Positions 1-5,624 of a stretch of DNA of 6,090 nucleotides are shown one piece after another. Source of the DNA: WLJO01 sp032117595 (GTDB lineage: Bacteria > Actinomycetota > Acidimicrobiia > Acidimicrobiales > Ilumatobacteraceae). Below the pieces are notes generated by a model that ran no database searches, was not told the origin of the DNA, and saw only the letters and a program-made list of their open reading frames with translations. Where the stretch lies: NCBI GenBank assembly GCA_032117595.1, contig JAULYZ010000194.1, forward strand, positions 1-6,090, given 5' to 3'. Position numbers and translations under genes: made by a program. How positions within the stretch are numbered: the stretch's first letter is position 1; each line of letters starts with the position of its first letter.

Positions 1-17
1 GGCTCATCACGCTGTAG
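1..17 (+). CDS. 3' end of LuxR-family regulator (partial)
   Basis: Only the last four codons (LITL) and a TAG stop are inside the window; the gene would continue upstream of the left edge. The assignment rests on the perfect match of this segment to the right-hand repeat copy, where the same codons end a recognisable LuxR/GerE helix-turn-helix C-terminus. Such proteins are DNA-binding transcription regulators, but the sensory or receiver part cannot be seen, so no regulon can be named. Whether the upstream gene is intact is unknown. Confidence 0.5.
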
Positions 18-56
18 GCGGCACGCCCCCACACGGAAGCGCTCACGCTGCGGCGG
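1..56 (+). repeat. Direct repeat, left copy (possible att site)
   Basis: These 56 bases are identical to 2473-2528. The left copy is cut by the window edge, so the true repeat may be longer. It covers the end of the luxR frame, its TAG stop and 39 bp downstream, including two tiny hairpins (GGCG-gca-CGCC at about 18-28 and AGCG-ctca-CGCT at about 38-49). Identity stops sharply at base 57. An identical repeat of this length on both sides of foreign-looking genes fits an integrase attachment site or a recombination duplication; which of the two is inferred, not seen. Confidence 0.9.
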
Positions 57-122
57 CGACCTCCGCGATTGAACATCACTTGCGGCCACCGCCGCGGTCG
101 ACGCCAAGGCGCCCAGCGACAG

Positions 123-449
123 TCAGATCACCTTGTTCCCCTGACCGTCCGCACCTCCCTGCATGCCGAGGTTGTCGAGGCCCATGCGGGCCAGATCCAT
201 TCGAGCGGTCACGTATCCAGCGACCATCACGACGAGAAGTGATTGAACTCCGCCTCCGATAGCGACAGCGAGACCGAAGGCAATCAACTCGTCATTGCCG
301 TCCTCCCCTCCAAGTCCATTAGCCCAAAGCGCCGCTCCGGCGAGGACGCTGATAAACAGCGAAATCCACCCGACGATCTCCACAACTCGGGCGACATCCC
401 TTGTCCTCTTCACAGAGGCAGGAGTTCCAAAGACTTTGTCATTCTTCAC
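123..449 (-). CDS. Small two-helix membrane protein, unknown function
   Basis: This 108-residue protein belongs to no family I recognise. It has a short charged N-terminus (residues 1-21), a hydrophobic helix at about 22-45, a short acidic loop (GGEDGNDE, 48-55), a second glycine- and valine-rich helix at about 56-82, and a polar glycine-rich tail ending GQGNKVI. It is therefore probably an inner-membrane hairpin with a short C-terminal tail. The start is GTG at 449, supported by GGAGG seven bases upstream; this is the clearest ribosome-binding site in the window. It is transcribed towards the left repeat and away from the zinc-ribbon gene, inside the inserted segment. It might be cargo of that segment or a partner of the zinc-ribbon protein, but the sequence does not prove a link. 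Confidence 0.7.
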   Translation of the reverse strand: MKNDKVFGTPASVKRTRDVARVVEIVGWISLFISVLAGAALWANGLGGEDGNDELIAFGLAVAIGGGVQSLLVVMVAGYVTARMDLARMGLDNLGMQGGADGQGNKVI

Positions 450-715
450 CAGTGATCCTCCGTTCTCTTTGTTCTACATCTGAGAGCACATGTATCACAT
501 TAGGCAAAGTCGCGCGATAGCCGAATCAATCGCTTGGGCCTGACATGGCGAGGGAGTGTCTCCACTTCAGGACTTACTGCTCGCACCCGGTTACTCCGCC
601 CGCCCTTTGACCTGTTCCCATAGCCAGAAAGGTGTCCGGCATCTCGAGTCAGACATGTTCACGGGACGGCGCCACAAGGAGCAGTTCAGGAATCTCCGCT
701 GTACGGTCGCGCCGT
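450..715. other. Divergent intergenic region
   Basis: This spacer separates the minus-strand membrane-protein gene from the plus-strand zinc-ribbon gene, so it should hold both promoters. A TTGACC at 607-612 resembles a -35 box for the plus strand, but no good -10 box follows at the usual distance. An AT-richer patch at about 470-510 could serve the minus-strand gene. I see no convincing operator, RNA gene or riboswitch. Confidence 0.35.
457..461 (-). promoter_or_regulatory. Ribosome binding site GGAGG
   Basis: On the minus strand GGAGG is followed by a seven-base spacer and the GTG at 449. It decides the start of the small membrane-protein gene and is the main evidence that this short frame is translated. 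Confidence 0.75.
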
Positions 716-2176
716 ATGGCGGCCAAGCCCGACGAGAACAAAGCGAGTCTGGTCTCGCTCGCCGACGCCTATCCGAATCTCGCCGCCGAGTGGCACCCGA
801 CCTTGAATGGCGAACTGACCGTCGATCAGGTTTCGCCTGGTTCAAGCCGGAAAGTGTGGTGGCGGTGCGCGGCCGGTCACGAGTGGCAAGCGAACGTCAA
901 AAACAGCAGAAGGAACGAGCGGTCAAGTTGCCCGGTCTGCCTCGGGCGTCGCGTCGTTCCCGGCTTTAACGATCTGGCGACCGTGAGGCCCGATCTTGCC
1001 GCTCAGTGGCACCCAACTCAAAATGGCGCGCTGACGCCAGCGATGGTCCCCAGATCAACGGATCGCAAAGTCTGGTGGCAGTGTCAGAAGGGCCACGAAT
1101 GGCAAGCGACAGTCAACAACCGCGAGTCGAAAAACCAAGGGTGCCCCTTCTGCGGTGGGAGTAAGGCGATTCCGGGTGTCAGCGACCTTGCGACCGTTGA
1201 ACCCGCCATCGCAGCCCAATGGCACCCGACGCGAAACGGTGAGTTGTCTCCGTCGATGGTTCTCGGCGGGTCAAGTCGCGTGGTGTGGTGGCTCTGCGAC
1301 GTCGCACCCGACCATGAGTGGCGAACGGCTATCGCGAATCGCACCAACAGCTCCAATCGGACCGGTTGCCCCATGTGCGTTGGGCACAAAGTCGTCGCCT
1401 CAAACTGTTTGGCTGCAAAGTTTCCCGACGTTGCCGCCGAGTGGCATCCGTCCCGCAACGGGTCACTCTCGCCACACCTCGTGACAACTCGAGTCACCCG
1501 AAAGGTTTGGTGGCAGTGCTCAAAGGGCCACGAATGGCGCACCGCTATCTCGAGCCGCACCCGGCCAAAGCCCACTGGCTGTCCGTACTGCTCGCGGAAG
1601 AAAGCCATCCCCGGCGAGACCGACTTCGCCACCCTGCACCCTGAGATCGCAGCAGAGCTGCACCCGACGCGCAACGGTGCGATCACGCCGAACATGCTCA
1701 GGCCTGGCAGCAACAAGAAGGTTTGGTGGCGATGCGTGAAGGGCCACGAATGGCAGGTGTACGTTGCCCAGCGGACGATTCACTCATCGGGCTGTCCGTA
1801 CTGCGCGGGCCAGCGCCCGATAGTTGGAGTCAACGACCTCGCCACCACACACCCGGACATCGCTGCACAGTGGAACAGGACGAGAAACAAGCATCTAACC
1901 CCCGAGAGCGTCATGGCGGGCACAGATCGCAAGGTCTGGTGGATCTGCGATGATGGCCACGAGTGGGCGGCCCCGCCCTACAGTCGCACAAATGGCATTG
2001 GCTGCCCGTCGTGCGCCAAGACCGGCTTCAACCCATGCAGCAGATCGGAATCACGAACAGTCCCGAGGCCCGTCTCACGACCCATCGACGGGGTGGCTGG
2101 GCTGTTCTGGATCTTCGCGGACCGATGCCGGGCGATCTTGCGAAATCCCTGGAACGGGCCGCTCTCGCAGCACTGA
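716..2176 (+). CDS. Six-repeat zinc-ribbon (DUF4379-like) protein, 3' end frameshifted
   Basis: The frame encodes 486 residues, of which 1-440 are genuine family sequence. Six tandem units of about 55-70 residues each carry a LA..P..AA.WHP.RNG segment, then KVWW.C, GHEW and CP.C. Likely zinc ligands are C51/H55/C72/C75, C123/H127/C143/C146, C194/H200/C218/C221, C268/H272/C289/C292, C340/H344/C360/C363 and C411/H415/C430/C433. Such treble-clef or zinc-ribbon repeats usually occur in putative nucleic-acid-binding or nuclease-linked proteins; no substrate is known. After GFNP (residue 440) the reading becomes nonsense-like and ends at 2176, while the proper C-terminal domain resumes one base out of frame at 2035. 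The start is ATG at 716, where family-like sequence begins; no strong Shine-Dalgarno precedes it, and an upstream ATG at 632 adds only unrelated residues. I regard the gene as damaged, although the repeat array could still be made. Confidence 0.8.
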   Translation: MAAKPDENKASLVSLADAYPNLAAEWHPTLNGELTVDQVSPGSSRKVWWRCAAGHEWQANVKNSRRNERSSCPVCLGRRVVPGFNDLATVRPDLAAQWHPTQNGALTPAMVPRSTDRKVWWQCQKGHEWQATVNNRESKNQGCPFCGGSKAIPGVSDLATVEPAIAAQWHPTRNGELSPSMVLGGSSRVVWWLCDVAPDHEWRTAIANRTNSSNRTGCPMCVGHKVVASNCLAAKFPDVAAEWHPSRNGSLSPHLVTTRVTRKVWWQCSKGHEWRTAISSRTRPKPTGCPYCSRKKAIPGETDFATLHPEIAAELHPTRNGAITPNMLRPGSNKKVWWRCVKGHEWQVYVAQRTIHSSGCPYCAGQRPIVGVNDLATTHPDIAAQWNRTRNKHLTPESVMAGTDRKVWWICDDGHEWAAPPYSRTNGIGCPSCAKTGFNPCSRSESRTVPRPVSRPIDGVAGLFWIFADRCRAILRNPWNGPLSQH

Positions 2177-2355
2177 AACGACGCGGAGCGCGCCTTGGCG
2201 GGCGAGCGAGCCGTCGCAAGTTTGACGGGCACACGGAGTCATGGTCCGAGGCGACTCTCAAGGTCATCGATCTCTCGACCATTGTTGAGTGGGTGCGCGA
2301 TGACGAGTGGAGTAGGAACGCCCATACGGGACGCCAGCCCGGATCCCTCCCCTGA
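2035..2355 (+). pseudogene. Detached C-terminal domain of the zinc-ribbon protein
   Basis: This frame encodes about 106 residues beginning MQQIGITNSPEARL, followed by HRRGGW, LDLRGPM, a helix rich in Ala/Leu/Arg, FDGHTESW and a final acidic helix (EWVRDDEW). In related actinobacterial zinc-ribbon proteins, as I remember them, the last repeat ending GFNP is followed by a strand with a W-L-Y-F-L-like motif and then QIGITN.PE.RL, a pattern resembling GIY-YIG or T5orf172 domains. Here the first strand is missing and the frame is shifted by one base against the upstream repeats. A deletion that is not a multiple of three near 2034 explains both facts. Independent translation from the ATG at 2035 is possible, but the domain would be incomplete. 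The stop lies about 24 bp before the LuxR fragment, so the end of this gene is also the end of the inserted segment. Confidence 0.7.
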
Positions 2356-2378
2356 CTTGCAGCGTTCCTGCCGTTCCG

Positions 2379-2489
2379 AGCGTGAAGACCGTGAAGAACC
2401 ATCTGCACCACATCTACGCCAAGCTCGGCGCACGGGGTCGCACCGAGGCAGTGGTGATCGCCACCCGCCAGGGGCTCATCACGCTGTAG
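2379..2489 (+). pseudogene. LuxR-family C-terminal helix-turn-helix fragment
   Basis: The 36 codons read SVKTVKNHLHHIYAKLG, then ARGRTEAVVIATRQGLITL and TAG. This is the recognition helix and last helix of a LuxR/GerE DNA-binding domain (SxxTVKNHL..IYAKLG..RTEAV). The frame upstream of 2379 does not look like the LSPRE...EIA part of the domain, so the fragment is cut off there. Its last codons lie within the 56-bp direct repeat shared with the window start, where the probable parent gene ends. A GTG at 2382 could in theory start a 35-residue peptide, but I see no ribosome-binding site and regard this as a non-functional duplicate of the gene end. Confidence 0.75.
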
Positions 2490-2528
2490 GCGGCACGCCC
2501 CCACACGGAAGCGCTCACGCTGCGGCGG
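2473..2528 (+). repeat. Direct repeat, right copy (possible att site)
   Basis: Identical over 56 bases to 1-56. It begins in the codons before LITL and runs 39 bp past the TAG stop. Since LuxR-like code continues leftwards to about 2379, the full duplicated unit may be about 150 bp, but the matching part of the left copy is outside the window. After 2528 the sequence continues to the rpsA terminator, which the left copy lacks, so this side is joined to the original chromosomal downstream flank. Confidence 0.9.
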
Positions 2529-2544
2529 AGGGGGCCACAACCCG

Positions 2545-2580
2545 CACAAAAACACACGAGGGGTCGCACTGCGACCCCTC
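2545..2580 (-). terminator. Rho-independent terminator of rpsA
   Basis: GAGGGGTCGC and GCGACCCCTC form a perfect ten-base-pair stem around a three-base loop (2558-2580). On the minus strand the stem is followed by GTGTG and five T residues. It lies about 45 bp after the rpsA stop, so it should end rpsA transcription. On the plus strand no T-run follows, so it would serve the convergent luxR gene less well. Confidence 0.8.
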
Positions 2581-2625
2581 GTTGCTCAGTTCACCGGCAT
2601 GCTGCCGACTCGTGTTGGTGGGTGC

Positions 2626-3960
2626 TCAGCCCTCAGCAGCGGGCTCCGCCGCAGGCTCTCCTGCCGGTGCACCCGCAGCGCCCTCGCCGTACTGCTCGTA
2701 GTACTCGGCCCAAGCGGCCTCGCGCTCGGAGTCGTCGGCGGCGCCACCGACCCAGTTGCCGTGCTCGTCGAGCTCGAAGTGCTGGCGGTACTCCTGTGCG
2801 AGCACACCGCCCTCGGCGGCCTGCTTGATGGAGAGGCTGATCCGGCGACGATCGAGGTCGAAGTCGATGATCTTCACCCAGAGTTCCTCACCCGGGGTCA
2901 CGACCTGCTCAGGAGCATCGATGTGGTGCGCCGACATTTCCGAGATGTGCACCAGACCCTCGATCCCCTCGCCCACCTGGACGAAGGCACCGAACGGCAC
3001 CAGCTTGGTCACACGGCCGTACACCAACTGACCGATCTCGTGCGAGGAGGCGAACTCCTGCCACGGATCCTGCTGGGTGGCCTTCAGCGAGAGGCTGATG
3101 CGCTCGCGGTCGAAATCGACATCGAGGACCTGCACGGTGACCTCGTCGCCCACCTGCACCACCTGGTTGGGGTGCTCGACGTGCTTCCACGACAACTCGC
3201 TGACGTGGATGAGACCGTCCATGCCGCCGAGGTCGACGAACGCTCCGAACGACACCACCGACGACACCACACCCTTGCGGACCTCGCCGGGCTTGAGGTG
3301 GTTGAGGAACTCGTCGCGTGCCTCGCGCTGGGTCTCCTCGAGGTAGCCGCGCCGCGACAGCACCACGTTGTTGCGGTTCTTGTCGAGCTCGATGATCTTG
3401 GCCTGCAGCACCTTGCCGACGTACGGCTGGAGATCACGCACACGGCGCAGCTCGACGAGCGATGCCGGGAGGAACCCGCGCAGACCGATGTCGATGATGA
3501 GGCCGCCCTTCACCACCTCGATGACGAGGCCCTCGACCATGCCATCGGCTTCCTTGATCTTCTCGATGGTGCCCCACGCACGCTCGTACTGCGCACGCTT
3601 CTTGGAGAGGACGAGTCGTCCTTCCTTGTCCTCCTTGGTGAGGACGAGTGCCTCGACCTTGTCCCCCATCTTCACGACCTCGTTGGGGTCGATGTCGTTG
3701 CGGATCGAGAGCTCGCGGCTCGGGATGACGCCCTCGGACTTGTAGCCGATATCGAGCAGGACCTCGTCCTTGTCGATCTTCACAACGGTGCCAGCAACGA
3801 GCTGGCCGTCCTCGACGTCGACGAGCGTGCCGTCGATTGCGTCGGCGAACGAGGTGCCGAGGTCATTGGCGGTGACCTGGCGTGGGGTGTAGTTGCCCTC
3901 CTCGTCGAATGAGCCGAAGCTCGAGGAGGGGATGGTCTGGTCGGACAAGGGAACGGTCAC
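2626..3960 (-). CDS. rpsA: 30S ribosomal protein S1
   Basis: The protein is a four-domain actinobacterial-type S1 of about 444 residues, shorter than the six-domain enterobacterial form. S1 (OB-fold) RNA-binding domains lie at about 52-122, 139-205, 224-294 and 309-379; the last two show the classical FGAFV..G..GL.H.SE pattern. The N-terminal 50 residues and the Ala/Glu/Pro-rich tail (about 405-444) look disordered. S1 helps the 30S subunit bind and unfold mRNA. The start chosen is GTG at 3960, because family-like sequence (SDQTIPSSSFGSFDEEG) begins just after it and the open frame further upstream runs into the methyltransferase gene with unrelated sequence. No Shine-Dalgarno is evident, so the start is less certain than the identity. 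A terminator follows at 2558-2580. Confidence 0.95.
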   Translation of the reverse strand: MTVPLSDQTIPSSSFGSFDEEGNYTPRQVTANDLGTSFADAIDGTLVDVEDGQLVAGTVVKIDKDEVLLDIGYKSEGVIPSRELSIRNDIDPNEVVKMGDKVEALVLTKEDKEGRLVLSKKRAQYERAWGTIEKIKEADGMVEGLVIEVVKGGLIIDIGLRGFLPASLVELRRVRDLQPYVGKVLQAKIIELDKNRNNVVLSRRGYLEETQREARDEFLNHLKPGEVRKGVVSSVVSFGAFVDLGGMDGLIHVSELSWKHVEHPNQVVQVGDEVTVQVLDVDFDRERISLSLKATQQDPWQEFASSHEIGQLVYGRVTKLVPFGAFVQVGEGIEGLVHISEMSAHHIDAPEQVVTPGEELWVKIIDFDLDRRRISLSIKQAAEGGVLAQEYRQHFELDEHGNWVGGAADDSEREAAWAEYYEQYGEGAAGAPAGEPAAEPAAEG

Positions 3961-4049
3961 TTTCGGAAACGGTGAGAAGGGATATGAACCCAACGAGGAT
4001 ACCACTCGACCCGGAAACGCCCTACGGGCGCCCCCAGCCCGGTACCGCC

Positions 4050-4805
4050 CTACGGATGGGCCCTGTGACCAGGCTCCACCTTGGTGGCCAGCACGAGGTG
4101 CTCGGGGGTCTCGGTACTCGGGGGCCCGGGCCGGTACTCGCCGGGTGCCACCGCCCAGATCGCATCCACCCGCAATCCCACCGCCCGGCAGAGCAACCGC
4201 AGTTCTCGGGGCGTGTAGCACGAGGTCCACAGGTCGACCTCCTGTGGCTCACCGGACTCGCTGCGGATCTCGGTGCGCTCGTGCGACACACCGGCACCGG
4301 CGTCGAAGGTGGCGCCCTCGTGGTAACGGACCGCGAAGTAGGCGTTGAAGGCGCTCAGCGCTAGCCGCCCACCGGGGCGCAGCGCCCGGGCGATGCCGGC
4401 CAGCACCGCCTCGTCATCGCCGCCCGCAGTCATGAGCCCGAACGCACCCTGGCAGAGACAGATCGCTGCGTCGAAGGAGGCGTCGAACGCGAGGTGTCGT
4501 GCGTCGAGACGCTCGAAGGTGGCGCCGTCAGGGGCACCCGACCGGGCGAGTTCCACGAAGCGACCACTGATGTCGACCCCGTGCGCAGCGATCCCGCGGC
4601 GCGCCAACTCATGACTGTGACGGCCCGGCCCGCACCCAACGTCGAGCACGCTCTGGCCCGGCACGAGACCGAGTGCGTCCACGAGCGCATCGATCTCCTG
4701 GCGTGTCCCCTTGGTGAACGAGTACCGCAGGTACGCCGACCCGAGATGGTCTGCGAGCGGCTCGAACCAGTGGTGGTGCTCGCCGGTCGGCGGGGTACTC
4801 GTCAT
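4050..4805 (-). CDS. Class I SAM-dependent methyltransferase
   Basis: The protein has about 251 residues with a Rossmann-like methyltransferase fold. Motif I is VLDVGCGPG (53-61), the acidic residue after strand 2 is in GVDIS (D78), an LDARHL segment follows (D101), and the post-motif LRPGGRL is at 142-148. These bind S-adenosylmethionine. The N-terminus HHWFEPLADHLG and the family resemblance suggest a small-molecule or ubiquinone/menaquinone-type (UbiE-like) methyltransferase, but the substrate cannot be read from sequence. ATG at 4805 leaves a 32-bp gap to the divergent permease gene. A GTG at 4850, preceded by GAGGAG eight bases upstream, would add 15 residues and overlap the permease start. 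The gene ends 89 bp before the rpsA start on the same strand, so co-transcription is possible but not shown. Confidence 0.85.
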   Translation of the reverse strand: MTSTPPTGEHHHWFEPLADHLGSAYLRYSFTKGTRQEIDALVDALGLVPGQSVLDVGCGPGRHSHELARRGIAAHGVDISGRFVELARSGAPDGATFERLDARHLAFDASFDAAICLCQGAFGLMTAGGDDEAVLAGIARALRPGGRLALSAFNAYFAVRYHEGATFDAGAGVSHERTEIRSESGEPQEVDLWTSCYTPRELRLLCRAVGLRVDAIWAVAPGEYRPGPPSTETPEHLVLATKVEPGHRAHP

Positions 4806-4837
4806 GTGCGCATCATGCCCTACGGTGCTGCCCAACG

Positions 4838-5581
4838 ATGTCCCCGTCACAGGTCGTGCTCCTCGTCGTCATCCTCACCGCCAGCGGATTCGTGTCGGGG
4901 ATCTCGGGCTTCGGCTATGCACTCGCAGCGACGCCCCTCTGCTCGATGGTGATTGCGCCCGGCGAGGCCGTGGTGCTCATCACCCTGTGCGGCGTCACGC
5001 CTGCCGTGCAGAACTTCGTCACCTTCCGCAGGGACGTCGACCTCGTCGTGGCGCGTCGCATGCTCGTTGCCTCGCTCGCCGGGATGCCGCTTGGGCTCGT
5101 GGTGCTCGAGGCGTTCGGCGACGTACCGCTGCGCCTCACCATCGGCATCACCACCCTCAGCATCGCCATGCTGCTCCTCGTCGGGGTGGAACTCCGCAGG
5201 GCAAACGCCTACACCGATGCGGCACTCGGCTTCGTGAGCGGTGTGCTCAACACCAGCGTCGGCACCAATGGCCCGCCGTTGGTGATCGGCCTGCGAGCAC
5301 ACAACCTCGAGATCCCGCGCTTCCGGGGGACCATCAGCGCCCTCTTCGTGATTGCACAGGTGGTTGCGCTCGTGCTGTTCGGCGTCCGCGGTCGGATCCA
5401 TCTCGACCTCGTCTGGTTGGCACTGGCTGTGGTCCCCATGGAGATGCTGGTCATCTGGGCGGGGCAACGGGTCAGCCTGCGACTCGGTCGGCGTCGCTTC
5501 GACCACGTGGTGCTCGGCCTGCTGCTCGCAACGGGCGGCGCCGCGATGCTCAATGCAGTGGTGAAGCTGGTGCAGGACTGA
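4838..5581 (+). CDS. TauE/SafE-family (DUF81) membrane permease
   Basis: This 247-residue, strongly hydrophobic protein carries the two half-repeats of the TauE/SafE family. The first has GISGFGYALAATPL (21-34) and the second GFVSGVLNTSVGTNGPPLV (131-149), each opening a bundle of about four membrane helices. Members are proposed to export sulfite, sulfoacetate or other organic anions, but the substrate here is unknown and no sulfur-metabolism gene is adjacent. The length is normal for the family. The ATG at 4838 places the first helix (VVLLVVILTASGFV) right after a five-residue lead, as expected. No clear Shine-Dalgarno precedes it, so the mRNA may be leaderless or weakly initiated. It is divergent from the methyltransferase and converges on polA with a 43-bp gap that shows no convincing terminator. 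Confidence 0.88.
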   Translation: MSPSQVVLLVVILTASGFVSGISGFGYALAATPLCSMVIAPGEAVVLITLCGVTPAVQNFVTFRRDVDLVVARRMLVASLAGMPLGLVVLEAFGDVPLRLTIGITTLSIAMLLLVGVELRRANAYTDAALGFVSGVLNTSVGTNGPPLVIGLRAHNLEIPRFRGTISALFVIAQVVALVLFGVRGRIHLDLVWLALAVVPMEMLVIWAGQRVSLRLGRRRFDHVVLGLLLATGGAAMLNAVVKLVQD

Positions 5582-5624
5582 CGACGGTGCGCAGCTGCAC
5601 CTCGCCAGCGCAGCGCGAGTTCGC

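Larger units (their letters stand above)
57..2378. mobile_element. Putative inserted segment at luxR 3' end
   Basis: The segment lies between the two repeat copies. It holds a small membrane-protein gene and a damaged zinc-ribbon gene, and its base composition looks less GC-rich than the flanks, most visibly at about 400-560. The left boundary is where the repeat identity ends. The right boundary is where readable LuxR code begins (about 2379), just after the TGA that closes the zinc-ribbon remnant at 2355. No integrase, transposase or terminal inverted repeat is visible, so it could be a decayed island, a satellite mobilised in trans, or the product of homologous integration. The 66 bp at 57-122 hold nothing I recognise. 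Confidence 0.45.

Noticed and set aside
489..501. Short ATGT-ATC-ACAT inverted repeat upstream of the small membrane-protein gene
   Set aside because: Four-base arms are expected by chance and no second copy or promoter element is aligned with it.
632..715. Upstream extension of the zinc-ribbon protein to ATG 632
   Set aside because: The extra 28 residues are Ser/Arg-rich and unlike the family; ATG 716 directly precedes family-like sequence.
1084..1716. Minus-strand open frame opposite the zinc-ribbon repeats, itself internally repetitive
   Set aside because: Its repeats mirror the plus-strand repeat units; there is no ribosome-binding site or known motif.
2020..2045. Programmed -1 frameshift joining the zinc-ribbon array to its C-terminal domain
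   Set aside because: No X-XXY-YYZ slippery heptamer or downstream stem is apparent, and the domain's first strand is missing even after joining the frames.
2599..3912. Long plus-strand open frame of 437 codons opposite rpsA
   Set aside because: It is exactly antisense to a clear S1 protein; its Leu/Val/Asp/His-rich sequence is what high-GC antisense frames give and it has no recognisable domain.
3961..4230. N-terminal extension of S1 to an in-frame start at 4230
   Set aside because: It would overlap the methyltransferase gene by about 180 bp and adds unrelated Gly/Arg/Pro-rich sequence.
4847..5506. Minus-strand open frame of 219 codons rich in His, Glu and Asp
   Set aside because: It is the antisense shadow of the TauE/SafE gene; the acidic, histidine-rich composition mirrors hydrophobic codons.
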